NCBI GenBank assembly: GCA_039028895.1
Contig: JBCCHF010000026.1
Location: forward strand, 1-64,000
Direction: 5' to 3'
DNA from: JAHDCJ01 sp039028895
GTDB taxonomy: Bacteria > Bacteroidota > Bacteroidia > Chitinophagales > Saprospiraceae
DNA: 64,000 nt
The position numbers and the translations under genes are program-made. A model generated the notes under the pieces. It was not told the DNA's origin and made no database searches. It was given only the letters and a program-made list of their open reading frames with translations. Positions 43,030 to 49,943 of this stretch are shown one piece after another; the first letter of the stretch is position 1; each line of letters starts with the position of its first letter.

Positions 43030-45048
43030 ATGTTGAAACACTTGATAAAGTTGACAATTTTTGGAAGCTTATGGCTGATGGCAACATGGTCTTCAGGCCT
43101 TTTTGCCCAGGCTACTACAGATAATATTTACGACCTTGATAAAGATTCTGTTTTTCAAAAACTCCAATCCAATTCCGGTCAACCGGACGATATCCCAGTA
43201 AGAGAATTCCCTACCTCAATAGCGGAACTGGATAAACTCAATATGGACGATCCGACTGACCGCGTTTTATTTTTCAGAACAGCTTGGTACATTGTTAAAG
43301 GCGAACATGTTGACCAGGCATTACCAGATTCGCTCCTTTATCGGATGATGGAAAACTCGAATATCCTCAATGTTCTGAAAGCACAGCTTGATCGAAAGTT
43401 CCAGGAAATGGACACCGATCAATTCAATATTGACATTACAACTACCACTGAGGAAGGGGAAACCACCCAAACTCCAGGAGAAAATGGTTTCAAGTCAAAT
43501 GAAGTCAACCGTAAACGCTTCCTCGAAGCTTTCCGAGAAAGAGTGGCTGGAAAATCGACAGAGCTTTCAGATTCACTTACCCTCGAATTGGCCGAACATT
43601 CCAATATTATTGGCACCTTTCTGAATAATATCGAAGACAAGTTCAAGGATAACCATATTAAGGTTGAAAATCTCAATGACAGCCTGCAATACAAGAATAA
43701 AAGACGAATTACCCCGGATCAGAATATCAATATTTTCGGATGGCATCCTTACTGGGTAGGTAGTGCATACAGAAGCTATAATTTCGAACTTCTTTCTATT
43801 ATTTCCTACTTCTCTTACGACGTTGACCCTTCAACTGGAGGAGTTCGGAATGCGGATGCAATTGCAGACTGGAACAATACGGAGATGGTTGAAATGGCCC
43901 ATGAAAAGGGGAGTAAAGTATTGTTGACAGTAACCAATCACGGTACCTTGAATAATGAGGTGTTCTTCAATTCCAGGCCGCTGGTTCAGCAAAATGTAAT
44001 TGATAATGTAATCCAGTTGATTGAGGCGAAAAATGCAGATGGGATTAACATTAATTTCGAAAATATTCCAAAAGGATATAAAAAGCAGTTTAGCTATTTT
44101 GTAAGAAATTTCGCCGAACAATTAAGAGGTCGTGATGACAGTATGATGGTCACGCTAACGCTACCGGCCTTTGATGATAACAATGCTTATGATATCCCGT
44201 TTCTAAGGCAGGATGTTGACCTTTTTGTCATAATGGGCTACGATTTTCACATCAATAACGGCAATGTTCCTGCTGCAGTAGCTCCGTTATTTGCTGAAGG
44301 GACGAATGAGGGCAGAAAAGATGTGGCATTATCGGTTAATGAATATCTTGATAAAGGAGTGCCCAGTGCTAATCTCTTGTTAGGCTTACCATATTACGGA
44401 GCCATGTGGCAGGTTGCAGATGGTAACTCCGGATTTGTTCGTAATATGACCTATCGTGAAATCAGGGAAAAATACGACGGAGAGACCTTGTTTTATGATT
44501 CCACAGTCACTGCAAACTATTATATCATTGGAGATGAAAGCTCAGTCGATGACTACAAAGTCATCTGGTTTGACGATGAGCAATCATTAAGAAATAAGTA
44601 CGACTGGATTGTTGACAACAAGATTGGAGGCCTTGGCATCTGGGCATTGGGATACGATAATGGCTATAATGAATTATGGTCTGCTATCGATGATAAGTTT
44701 ACCGAATACAACATCCCCAAAACGACCATTTGGCCAGTGACCTTGATCCGAACAATCCGCAAACACAGTAATATTATTATAATTTGCCTTGCTTTTATCC
44801 TGATCTCTCTGTTCGTGGGATTTGCAAGTTCTTTGGCTGACTGGAAGGTCAGGGAGGTCTTGTTTCAAACCAAGTTCCTGCGTTTATTCTATGCTGGATT
44901 ACTGTTCCTGCTGGCCATAGTTCTTCTAATTTCGTTAGGGTATCTGCCACCAATGATCATCCTTGTGGTGGTCGGGTTAGTAGTCGGACTTATCATCACC
45001 ATGCTAGTAACCAATTATATTAACAAGGTTTACAGTAGAAGACCTTAA
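43030..45048 (+). CDS. GH18-like (YaaH-type) protein with C-terminal membrane helices
   Basis: The ATG at 43030 gives 672 residues with signal peptide MLKHLIKLTIFGSLWLMATW ending LFA-Q; an overlapping TTG four codons earlier is less likely. Residues about 35-230 are helical and unassigned. About 235-560 is a glycoside hydrolase 18 barrel: IFGWHPYWVGSAYRSYNF opens it; the catalytic strand reads D337-G-I-N-I-N342-F-E344; MGYDFH and GLGIWALGYDNG are later barrel strands. The acid/base Glu is present, but the Asp two residues before it is Asn, so activity may be altered. Three membrane helices follow (about 578-600, 615-636, 640-664). YaaH-type GH18 proteins act on peptidoglycan or spore cortex, so a wall-related role is plausible. 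Confidence 0.8.
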   Translation: MLKHLIKLTIFGSLWLMATWSSGLFAQATTDNIYDLDKDSVFQKLQSNSGQPDDIPVREFPTSIAELDKLNMDDPTDRVLFFRTAWYIVKGEHVDQALPDSLLYRMMENSNILNVLKAQLDRKFQEMDTDQFNIDITTTTEEGETTQTPGENGFKSNEVNRKRFLEAFRERVAGKSTELSDSLTLELAEHSNIIGTFLNNIEDKFKDNHIKVENLNDSLQYKNKRRITPDQNINIFGWHPYWVGSAYRSYNFELLSIISYFSYDVDPSTGGVRNADAIADWNNTEMVEMAHEKGSKVLLTVTNHGTLNNEVFFNSRPLVQQNVIDNVIQLIEAKNADGININFENIPKGYKKQFSYFVRNFAEQLRGRDDSMMVTLTLPAFDDNNAYDIPFLRQDVDLFVIMGYDFHINNGNVPAAVAPLFAEGTNEGRKDVALSVNEYLDKGVPSANLLLGLPYYGAMWQVADGNSGFVRNMTYREIREKYDGETLFYDSTVTANYYIIGDESSVDDYKVIWFDDEQSLRNKYDWIVDNKIGGLGIWALGYDNGYNELWSAIDDKFTEYNIPKTTIWPVTLIRTIRKHSNIIIICLAFILISLFVGFASSLADWKVREVLFQTKFLRLFYAGLLFLLAIVLLISLGYLPPMIILVVVGLVVGLIITMLVTNYINKVYSRRP

Positions 45049-45072
45049 TCCATAATCTTTGAAGTCTTTGCC

Positions 45073-45333
45073 ATGAAAAAGATAATCGCGAAAGAATTCA
45101 TCTGGTTTCTGATCACCTTTGTCATCTCTTTCCCTTTGGGGTTATTATTTCTCTGGATCCTGGGATATACCACTGAGGTTATGGATCTTGGCGAAGCCGA
45201 GAAAGATTACATTTTGTTTTTATACCTCATCGGTTATGTCGTAAGTTTTGTTAGCGTTTATCTCATTCGTTTCACTTCCATAGCCATTAAAGCCCTGGCT
45301 GAAGCCGGAAAGGAAGCCCTACCTCGAGTTTGA
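45073..45333 (+). CDS. Small two-helix membrane protein of unknown function
   Basis: 86 residues, 24 bases after the GH18-like gene. Two membrane helices: about 8-32 (FIWFLITFVISFPLGLLFLW) and about 45-69 (YILFLYLIGYVVSFVSVYLI), with an acidic loop between (DLGEAEKDY) and a short C-terminal AEAGKEALPRV. Probably an inner-membrane protein and the last gene of the operon. No family recognised. Confidence 0.6.
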   Translation: MKKIIAKEFIWFLITFVISFPLGLLFLWILGYTTEVMDLGEAEKDYILFLYLIGYVVSFVSVYLIRFTSIAIKALAEAGKEALPRV

Positions 45334-45406
45334 CCCCGGTTTTGCTGCCGTTTACGGCTCAATTATTACCGTTTATGAAACCGATTTTAATCTGTTTGTC
45401 AAGTAG

Positions 45407-45437
45407 TTGATACCACAGATCTTATGTGTTACATTTA
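45407..45437 (+). promoter_or_regulatory. Candidate promoter of the eCIS operon
   Basis: TTG (45407-45409), 20-base spacer, TACATTTA (45430-45437). It has the same spacing and -7 sequence as the motif before the 72-residue gene. Transcription would start near 45444, giving a leader of about 100 bases. Confidence 0.4.
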
Positions 45438-45446
45438 GTAAAGAGC

Positions 45447-45552
45447 CCTGTAAATACAGGCGTTGAGCGTGATCGCTCAGAATTATTACTAATTGAACCA
45501 AGTTGCGATTTAAAGCAACCTGAATCATCAAACACCCACAGGTTATGATTCA
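45447..45552 (+). promoter_or_regulatory. Structured leader of the eCIS operon, last hairpin covers the first start codon
   Basis: Four consecutive hairpins: CCTG/CAGG (45447-45460), TGAGCG-tgat-CGCTCA (45464-45479), GTTGC/GCAAC (45502-45519), and TGAATCAT (45521-45528) with ATGATTCA (45545-45552). The last arm contains the ATG of the cap gene at 45545, so the folded form would hide the first initiation site of the operon. Confidence 0.5.
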
Positions 45553-46105
45553 TCAGGTACTACCATTCTTGGCCAAAGAGATCAATACTTTTTTCAAGTT
45601 GAAATATGACTTGAATGAGGATAAGGTAGTCCTTTCCAATATCGTCAATCCTGACGGTAGTCTCGCAATTGAAGAACAGAATAAGGTCCTGTTGACAATG
45701 ATCAATGTTGAAGAAGAAACAACAGTGCGCCAGGGAAAAGCTTATATCCGTTCGAAAAATGGAAGCTTTTCTGCAGTAGCGCCTCCTGTGAAAGTCAATT
45801 TGATGCTTTTGTTCTCAGCATACTTTGAAAACAAGAATTATGTGGAGGCAATGAAATTCCTTTCGGGGATAATTGCCTTTTTCCAAAGTCATAAAAATTT
45901 CACACCCCAGGAATACCCAGCATTGAATGGGGCTGTCGATAGAATGCTTTTTGAAATCGTCAATTTAGATATAAATAAGCTAAACAACATGTGGGGTGTT
46001 ACCGGAAGCAAGTATATCCCTTCAATAGCCTATCGTCTTAAAACCATTCAGATTATGGAAGTCGGGGTATCCGAAGAAATTGGCCAGGTCAAAGGATTTG
46101 GATAA
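45545..46105 (+). CDS. eCIS cap/terminator protein (Pvc16/Afp16 type, DUF4255)
   Basis: 186 residues. The DUF4255 pattern is clear: IHQVLPFLAKEINTFFKLKY at the N-terminus, VLLTMINVEEETTVRQGKAY in the first sheet, PPVKVNLMLLFSAYFENKNY (the most conserved block), and the closing YIPSIAYRLKTIQIMEVGV. In Afp/PVC particles this protein forms the cap that ends tube and sheath at the distal end. It usually lies at the end of PVC-type operons; here it is the first gene. The start codon is inside a predicted leader hairpin. Confidence 0.88.
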   Translation: MIHQVLPFLAKEINTFFKLKYDLNEDKVVLSNIVNPDGSLAIEEQNKVLLTMINVEEETTVRQGKAYIRSKNGSFSAVAPPVKVNLMLLFSAYFENKNYVEAMKFLSGIIAFFQSHKNFTPQEYPALNGAVDRMLFEIVNLDINKLNNMWGVTGSKYIPSIAYRLKTIQIMEVGVSEEIGQVKGFG

Positions 46106-46132
46106 AACTGGAAAATCGTCAAAGCGCAGATC

Positions 46133-47212
46133 ATGAATAGCCACCTCAGTTTTAATGTTGAATTAGCTTTTGAACAGTTGTTCAGCATCGGGATCGAACA
46201 TGATTATTACTCAAGTGGTATAGCCGACGATCTGATTATCAAACCCTCGGTAATTTCTGAAATGAGAATGAGGAAACTCGATCTCCAGCAAAAGTCAGGA
46301 AGGATGGGGGCTATAGTAGGATTTAAAGTTGGATCAAATGCAGGAGATTTTTTCCTGAAACAAGAAGAGCCCATTGGGTTTTCTTTCATGGTCTACTGTG
46401 ACAATCCTGCTTTCTCAAGATTTACCAGGATGCCGTTCCCTAAAGAGGGAACCGGCTTTTACTTTTCGAATACAGGTACCAATGTCGTGGAGGGGCGACC
46501 TATGCTAATGGTCAATGAATTTGCTGGTGAGGCAGATCTCGTGCCTTTTATGCCACCTTACTTCGAATACTCAATGGGCCAGGCCCCTGAAATGATTAAC
46601 GCCAGAGTCCTTGATATCTTCGGGAATATTGTTGCAGAGGAAGAAATATTATCCGGCGGTCGGGCAGCTTATAAAGTTGACCTCCGCGATATGATGTCAG
46701 GAAAGTACATCCTCCAGATCGAGGGTGAGCCCGATTTTGAATTTTACCGGCTTGACGCAAATGAGCGCCAGCCTTTCGCTGTTATTGACATTTATTTTGA
46801 TAGAAACGGTAATCCTGACCAAAGTTTACTCAATGGAGATGGCTTGGTAGAAAGGGAATATATCATAAGGTTTGAGCCACGCTCAACCATCTGGAAGTAT
46901 TGCATTTTTAATAAAACCAATGCCAATCTGTTCCAGAATCATCAGATCACTGACCCTTCGAAAAAGTTCAAATTTTCAGGCCCGGAGGAGCAGTTGACCA
47001 ACTCGGGAAGAAACATTTTGTCAATCAGTTCATCAGAAGCTATACAGTTGGAAGAAAACCCCAACCATCAATTTCAACTCAAGGTTCAAAGGGCAACTGG
47101 AAGTAACACTGAAGTAGTGATTGATCTGCCAAATGCCAATCCGCTGATGATGGTTTCAGACCCTGACGAGAACAACGAAACTTATTATTCTAAAATAAAT
47201 ATTTACGTATAG
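46133..47212 (+). CDS. eCIS-associated protein of unknown function between cap and sheath
   Basis: 359 residues, no signal peptide, 27 bases after the cap gene and 21 before the sheath gene. Strand-rich throughout. The first part (about 1-125) includes RMGAIVGFKVGSNAGDFFLK; the middle (about 150-200) has ARVLDIFGNIVAEEEIL and AYKVDLRDMMSGKYILQI, which look like an Ig-like or C-terminal-sorting-like fold; the last part (about 225-359) has VEREYIIRFEPRSTIWKYCI and closes with YYSKINIYV. No catalytic motif. Its place suggests a structural part at the cap-sheath end, for example a cap adaptor, but this rests on position only. Confidence 0.6.
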   Translation: MNSHLSFNVELAFEQLFSIGIEHDYYSSGIADDLIIKPSVISEMRMRKLDLQQKSGRMGAIVGFKVGSNAGDFFLKQEEPIGFSFMVYCDNPAFSRFTRMPFPKEGTGFYFSNTGTNVVEGRPMLMVNEFAGEADLVPFMPPYFEYSMGQAPEMINARVLDIFGNIVAEEEILSGGRAAYKVDLRDMMSGKYILQIEGEPDFEFYRLDANERQPFAVIDIYFDRNGNPDQSLLNGDGLVEREYIIRFEPRSTIWKYCIFNKTNANLFQNHQITDPSKKFKFSGPEEQLTNSGRNILSISSSEAIQLEENPNHQFQLKVQRATGSNTEVVIDLPNANPLMMVSDPDENNETYYSKINIYV

Positions 47213-47233
47213 TATTCATTAAACAATACCATT

Positions 47234-48730
47234 ATGGCAACAAAAGTTTATTCAACACCCGGTGTCTATATTGAGGAAAAATCAGCTTTTCCGAACACCG
47301 TGGTAGCCGTCGCAACAGCAGTTCCGGCGTTTATCGGTTTTACTGAAAAAGCGATCAGGGGCAGAAAGTCCTTGCTCAATGTGCCGACACGGATTACCTC
47401 ACTGGCTGAATATGTCAGCTTCTTTGGTGGCCCTCCGCACACAACGTTTACAGTTACACCTGATGAGGGTACTTTGTACAAGGTTGAAATGGATAAAGAA
47501 ACCCAGTTCAACATGTACCGAAGTATCCGTTTGTTCTATGCCAACGGAGGTGGCCCTTGCTACATCGTTTCTGTTGGTGATTACTCAAGTGGCATCTCGG
47601 CAGGTGCATTGAATGACCCGGAAAACAACGGTGGTCTTCATACCTTGCTGAAAGAACCAGAACCAACAATGGTTGTTGTTCCTGATTCCACTTTGCTTGA
47701 AGCAGCTGATTGTTACAGCCTCCAGCAGGCTATGCTCAATCACTGTGGACTGGAAACAAGAAGCCGTGTAGCTGTTCTTGATATTCACGGAGGAGATGCT
47801 GCCCGTACCATGGGTGACGATGATGTTATCACATCATTCAGAAATGGTATCGGTGCCAATTTCCTACAGTTTGGAGCGGCTTATTACCCATTCCTTGAAA
47901 CAACTATTGTCCAGGAAAACGAGGTTGATTACCGTAATATCAGCAACCTTGATGAGTTAAGCAATCTTTTGATCAAGGAAGTTGATGATGCTCTTAGCGC
48001 CGACCTCATTAAAGACAAAAGAGCAGAAGAAATTCGCTCTGAAGTTGGCAAGATGACACAGGAGGGAGTGGATGCAATCGCAGTTCACAATACCCTTAAG
48101 GCAGTTAGTCCTACCTACAAGGATATCATGAGTGACATCCGTAAATCAATGAATTTGCTACCTCCTAGCCCAGCTATGGCAGGCGTTTATTCATTGGTGG
48201 ATAACTCTGTTGGTGTACACAAAGCACCTGCAAATGTAAGTGTGGGTTCAGTTGTTGCTCCTTCAGTTAACCTTTCAAGCGAGCAGCAGGAAGATCTTAA
48301 CCTACCGCTTAACGGAAAGGCTGTTAATGCTATCAGAACTTTCGTAGGAAAAGGTACACTTGTTTGGGGTGCCCGTACGCTTGATGGTAACAGTAGTGAT
48401 TGGAGATACATCAATGTTCGTCGTACGATTATCATGCTTGAGCAGTCTATCAAGATTGCTGCCGAAGCATTCGTATTTGAGCCAAATGATGCCAATACCT
48501 GGACCAGTATCAAAGGTATGCTTGAAAACTTCCTGACTAACCAGTGGAAAGCAGGTGTTCTTGTAGGTACGGTACCACAAGACTCTTTCTCTGTTGATGT
48601 AGGATTAGATATTACAATGACACCTCAGGATGTATTGGACGGTATCATGAGAATCTCTATCAAAGTAGCGGTCTCTCGTCCTGCTGAGTTCATCGTAATT
48701 ACCTTCCAGCAGCAAATGCAGAAGTCTTAA
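47234..48730 (+). CDS. eCIS contractile sheath protein (Pvc2/Afp2 type)
   Basis: 498 residues. Typical tail-sheath N-terminus (YSTPGVYIEEKSAFPNTVVA, then VPAFIGFTEKA) and the TSLAEYVSFFGGPP entry to the first domain; the C-terminal handshake/inner-tube domain has RTFVGKGTLVWGARTLDGN, DWRYINVRRTIIMLEQSIK and the final strand AEFIVITFQQQMQ. This is the subunit that shortens to drive the inner tube out. Afp and PVC loci carry three sheath paralogues; here only this one is seen in the window. Confidence 0.93.
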   Translation: MATKVYSTPGVYIEEKSAFPNTVVAVATAVPAFIGFTEKAIRGRKSLLNVPTRITSLAEYVSFFGGPPHTTFTVTPDEGTLYKVEMDKETQFNMYRSIRLFYANGGGPCYIVSVGDYSSGISAGALNDPENNGGLHTLLKEPEPTMVVVPDSTLLEAADCYSLQQAMLNHCGLETRSRVAVLDIHGGDAARTMGDDDVITSFRNGIGANFLQFGAAYYPFLETTIVQENEVDYRNISNLDELSNLLIKEVDDALSADLIKDKRAEEIRSEVGKMTQEGVDAIAVHNTLKAVSPTYKDIMSDIRKSMNLLPPSPAMAGVYSLVDNSVGVHKAPANVSVGSVVAPSVNLSSEQQEDLNLPLNGKAVNAIRTFVGKGTLVWGARTLDGNSSDWRYINVRRTIIMLEQSIKIAAEAFVFEPNDANTWTSIKGMLENFLTNQWKAGVLVGTVPQDSFSVDVGLDITMTPQDVLDGIMRISIKVAVSRPAEFIVITFQQQMQKS

Positions 48731-48766
48731 TCGAATCAATTTATCACCTGTTAATTAGCAAAAATC

Positions 48767-49186
48767 ATGGCTTTTTTGGATAAAATCAATCGCGAAAAAT
48801 TCCTTCAATATTCTATTGCTTGCGGTATCGCTAAAGATGATGAGCATGAAGATCTGGTAGATGAAAGAGATGAAATACTAGGTTGGATTGCTGAGCTGGA
48901 TAGCCTCACAATTGAAGAGGATGATGAAGATGGCGTTAAATATATCCGTGCTATGGTTGATGGTTTGGATGATCTCGAAGACATGCTCGATGATTTTGAC
49001 AGTGATGTCAAAGACGAGCTTGGAAGAGGCTCAATTCTGAAAAGGAAGGAAGCCGTGAGAACCCTCCGTAGAAGAATCCGGAAAACTAAGCGGGCCTCCA
49101 AGTCTGCTAGAAGGAAACTTGGAAGATGGGATTTTGAAACCAAGGCTGAAGAACTGGGTGGTATAATGGATCAGATTGTGCTTTAA
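48767..49186 (+). CDS. eCIS-associated small bipolar-charge protein of unknown function
   Basis: 139 residues between the sheath and tube genes. The first two thirds are strongly acidic (EEDDEDGVKYIRAMVDGLDD, DLEDMLDDFDSDVKDELG); residues about 90-120 are strongly basic (KRKEAVRTLRRRIRKTKRAS, then KSARRKLGRW). Predicted all-helical, likely a two-helix hairpin or coiled coil. No signal peptide, no cysteine beyond one near the N-terminus. No family recognised. The position suggests an assembly factor or minor structural subunit. A hairpin follows before the tube gene. Confidence 0.6.
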   Translation: MAFLDKINREKFLQYSIACGIAKDDEHEDLVDERDEILGWIAELDSLTIEEDDEDGVKYIRAMVDGLDDLEDMLDDFDSDVKDELGRGSILKRKEAVRTLRRRIRKTKRASKSARRKLGRWDFETKAEELGGIMDQIVL

Positions 49187-49194
49187 TGAGACAA

Positions 49195-49210
49195 TCCGGG
49201 TTATCCCGGA
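49195..49210 (+). promoter_or_regulatory. Hairpin directly upstream of the tube gene
   Basis: TCCGGG-TTAT-CCCGGA, a perfect 6-bp GC-rich stem with a four-base loop, 43 bases before the tube ATG. There is no T-run, so it is more likely an mRNA-end stabiliser or processing site than a terminator. Confidence 0.4.
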
Positions 49211-49252
49211 ATGAATTTGAATAAAGAACTTAACAACTAAAAATCAATAATT

Positions 49253-49711
49253 ATGAGTGATGGATCATCACAAGGTGCCCCTTGGCCTCTGCCAAAGTTT
49301 TATTTCACCGTAGAAATTGAAGGCATCGGTACGACAGGATTCCAGGCTGTAGAAGGCCTTGAGGCTGAAGTAAGTATCATAGAATACAGACATAGCAATA
49401 GCCCGGAATTTTCTAAGATCAAAATGCCTGGCATGAAATCATACACCAATGTAACACTGAAGAAAGGCGTTTTCGCCGGTGACTCAGACATTTATGATTG
49501 GTTTGCCAGCATTGCTATGAACACCATTGCAAGAAAAACTGTAATCATCAAATTACTTGATGAAACAGGCGCTCCTGCCTTGACATGGACGTTGAACAAC
49601 GCATTCCCTGTTAAGATTACTCCTGCCGAATTGAACTCGGAGGATGATGGTGAACCAGCTATCGAAGAAGTTGAAATCGCCTTCGAAAGCTTCACTATGG
49701 TTAAAGGCTAG
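49253..49711 (+). CDS. eCIS inner-tube protein (Pvc1/Afp1, Hcp/gp19-like)
   Basis: 152 residues, the normal size. Recognised by WPLPKFYFTVEIEGIGTTGF, AVEGLEAEVSIIEYRHSNSP, MKSYTNVTLKKGVFAGDSDI and the closing EEVEIAFESFTMVKG, the usual tail-tube pattern. It stacks as hexameric rings to form the tube lumen that carries cargo. It is flanked by hairpins at 49195-49210 and 49823-49854, and should be among the most abundant products of the operon. Confidence 0.93.
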   Translation: MSDGSSQGAPWPLPKFYFTVEIEGIGTTGFQAVEGLEAEVSIIEYRHSNSPEFSKIKMPGMKSYTNVTLKKGVFAGDSDIYDWFASIAMNTIARKTVIIKLLDETGAPALTWTLNNAFPVKITPAELNSEDDGEPAIEEVEIAFESFTMVKG

Positions 49712-49822
49712 TAGCCTGGTCTTTTGATTTTGCCATAATGATCAAGGACAATAAGACCTGTGGGTTTATTTAATATTGTCTTGTTCAGTTGAATAAGGCA
49801 AGCCAGGGAGAATTAAAAGGAC

Positions 49823-49854
49823 TTGTCTGTTTCGGGAGCCACCGAAACAGGCAA
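49823..49854 (+). terminator. Strong hairpin in the 232-base gap after the tube gene (attenuator candidate)
   Basis: TTGTCTGTTTCGG (49823-49835) pairs with CCGAAACAGGCAA (49842-49854): 13 bp with one G-U pair and a six-base loop. It is followed by a pyrimidine-rich tract rather than a pure T-run, so partial termination or RNA processing is more likely than full termination. A weaker stem GCCGG/CCGGC (49900-49918) precedes the next start. Nothing else is seen in 49712-49943. Confidence 0.55.
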
Positions 49855-49943
49855 TCCTCCTCCTGGGTTCGCTTTCTTCTTCAACGCTTATATGGTAAGG
49901 CCGGAATAGAAGCCCGGCTGGGATTTGTTTCAAAGTAAGAATT

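Noticed and set aside
49712..49943. Small gene between tube and tube-initiator-like genes
   Set aside because: No open frame of useful length with a plausible start; the region is dominated by hairpins.
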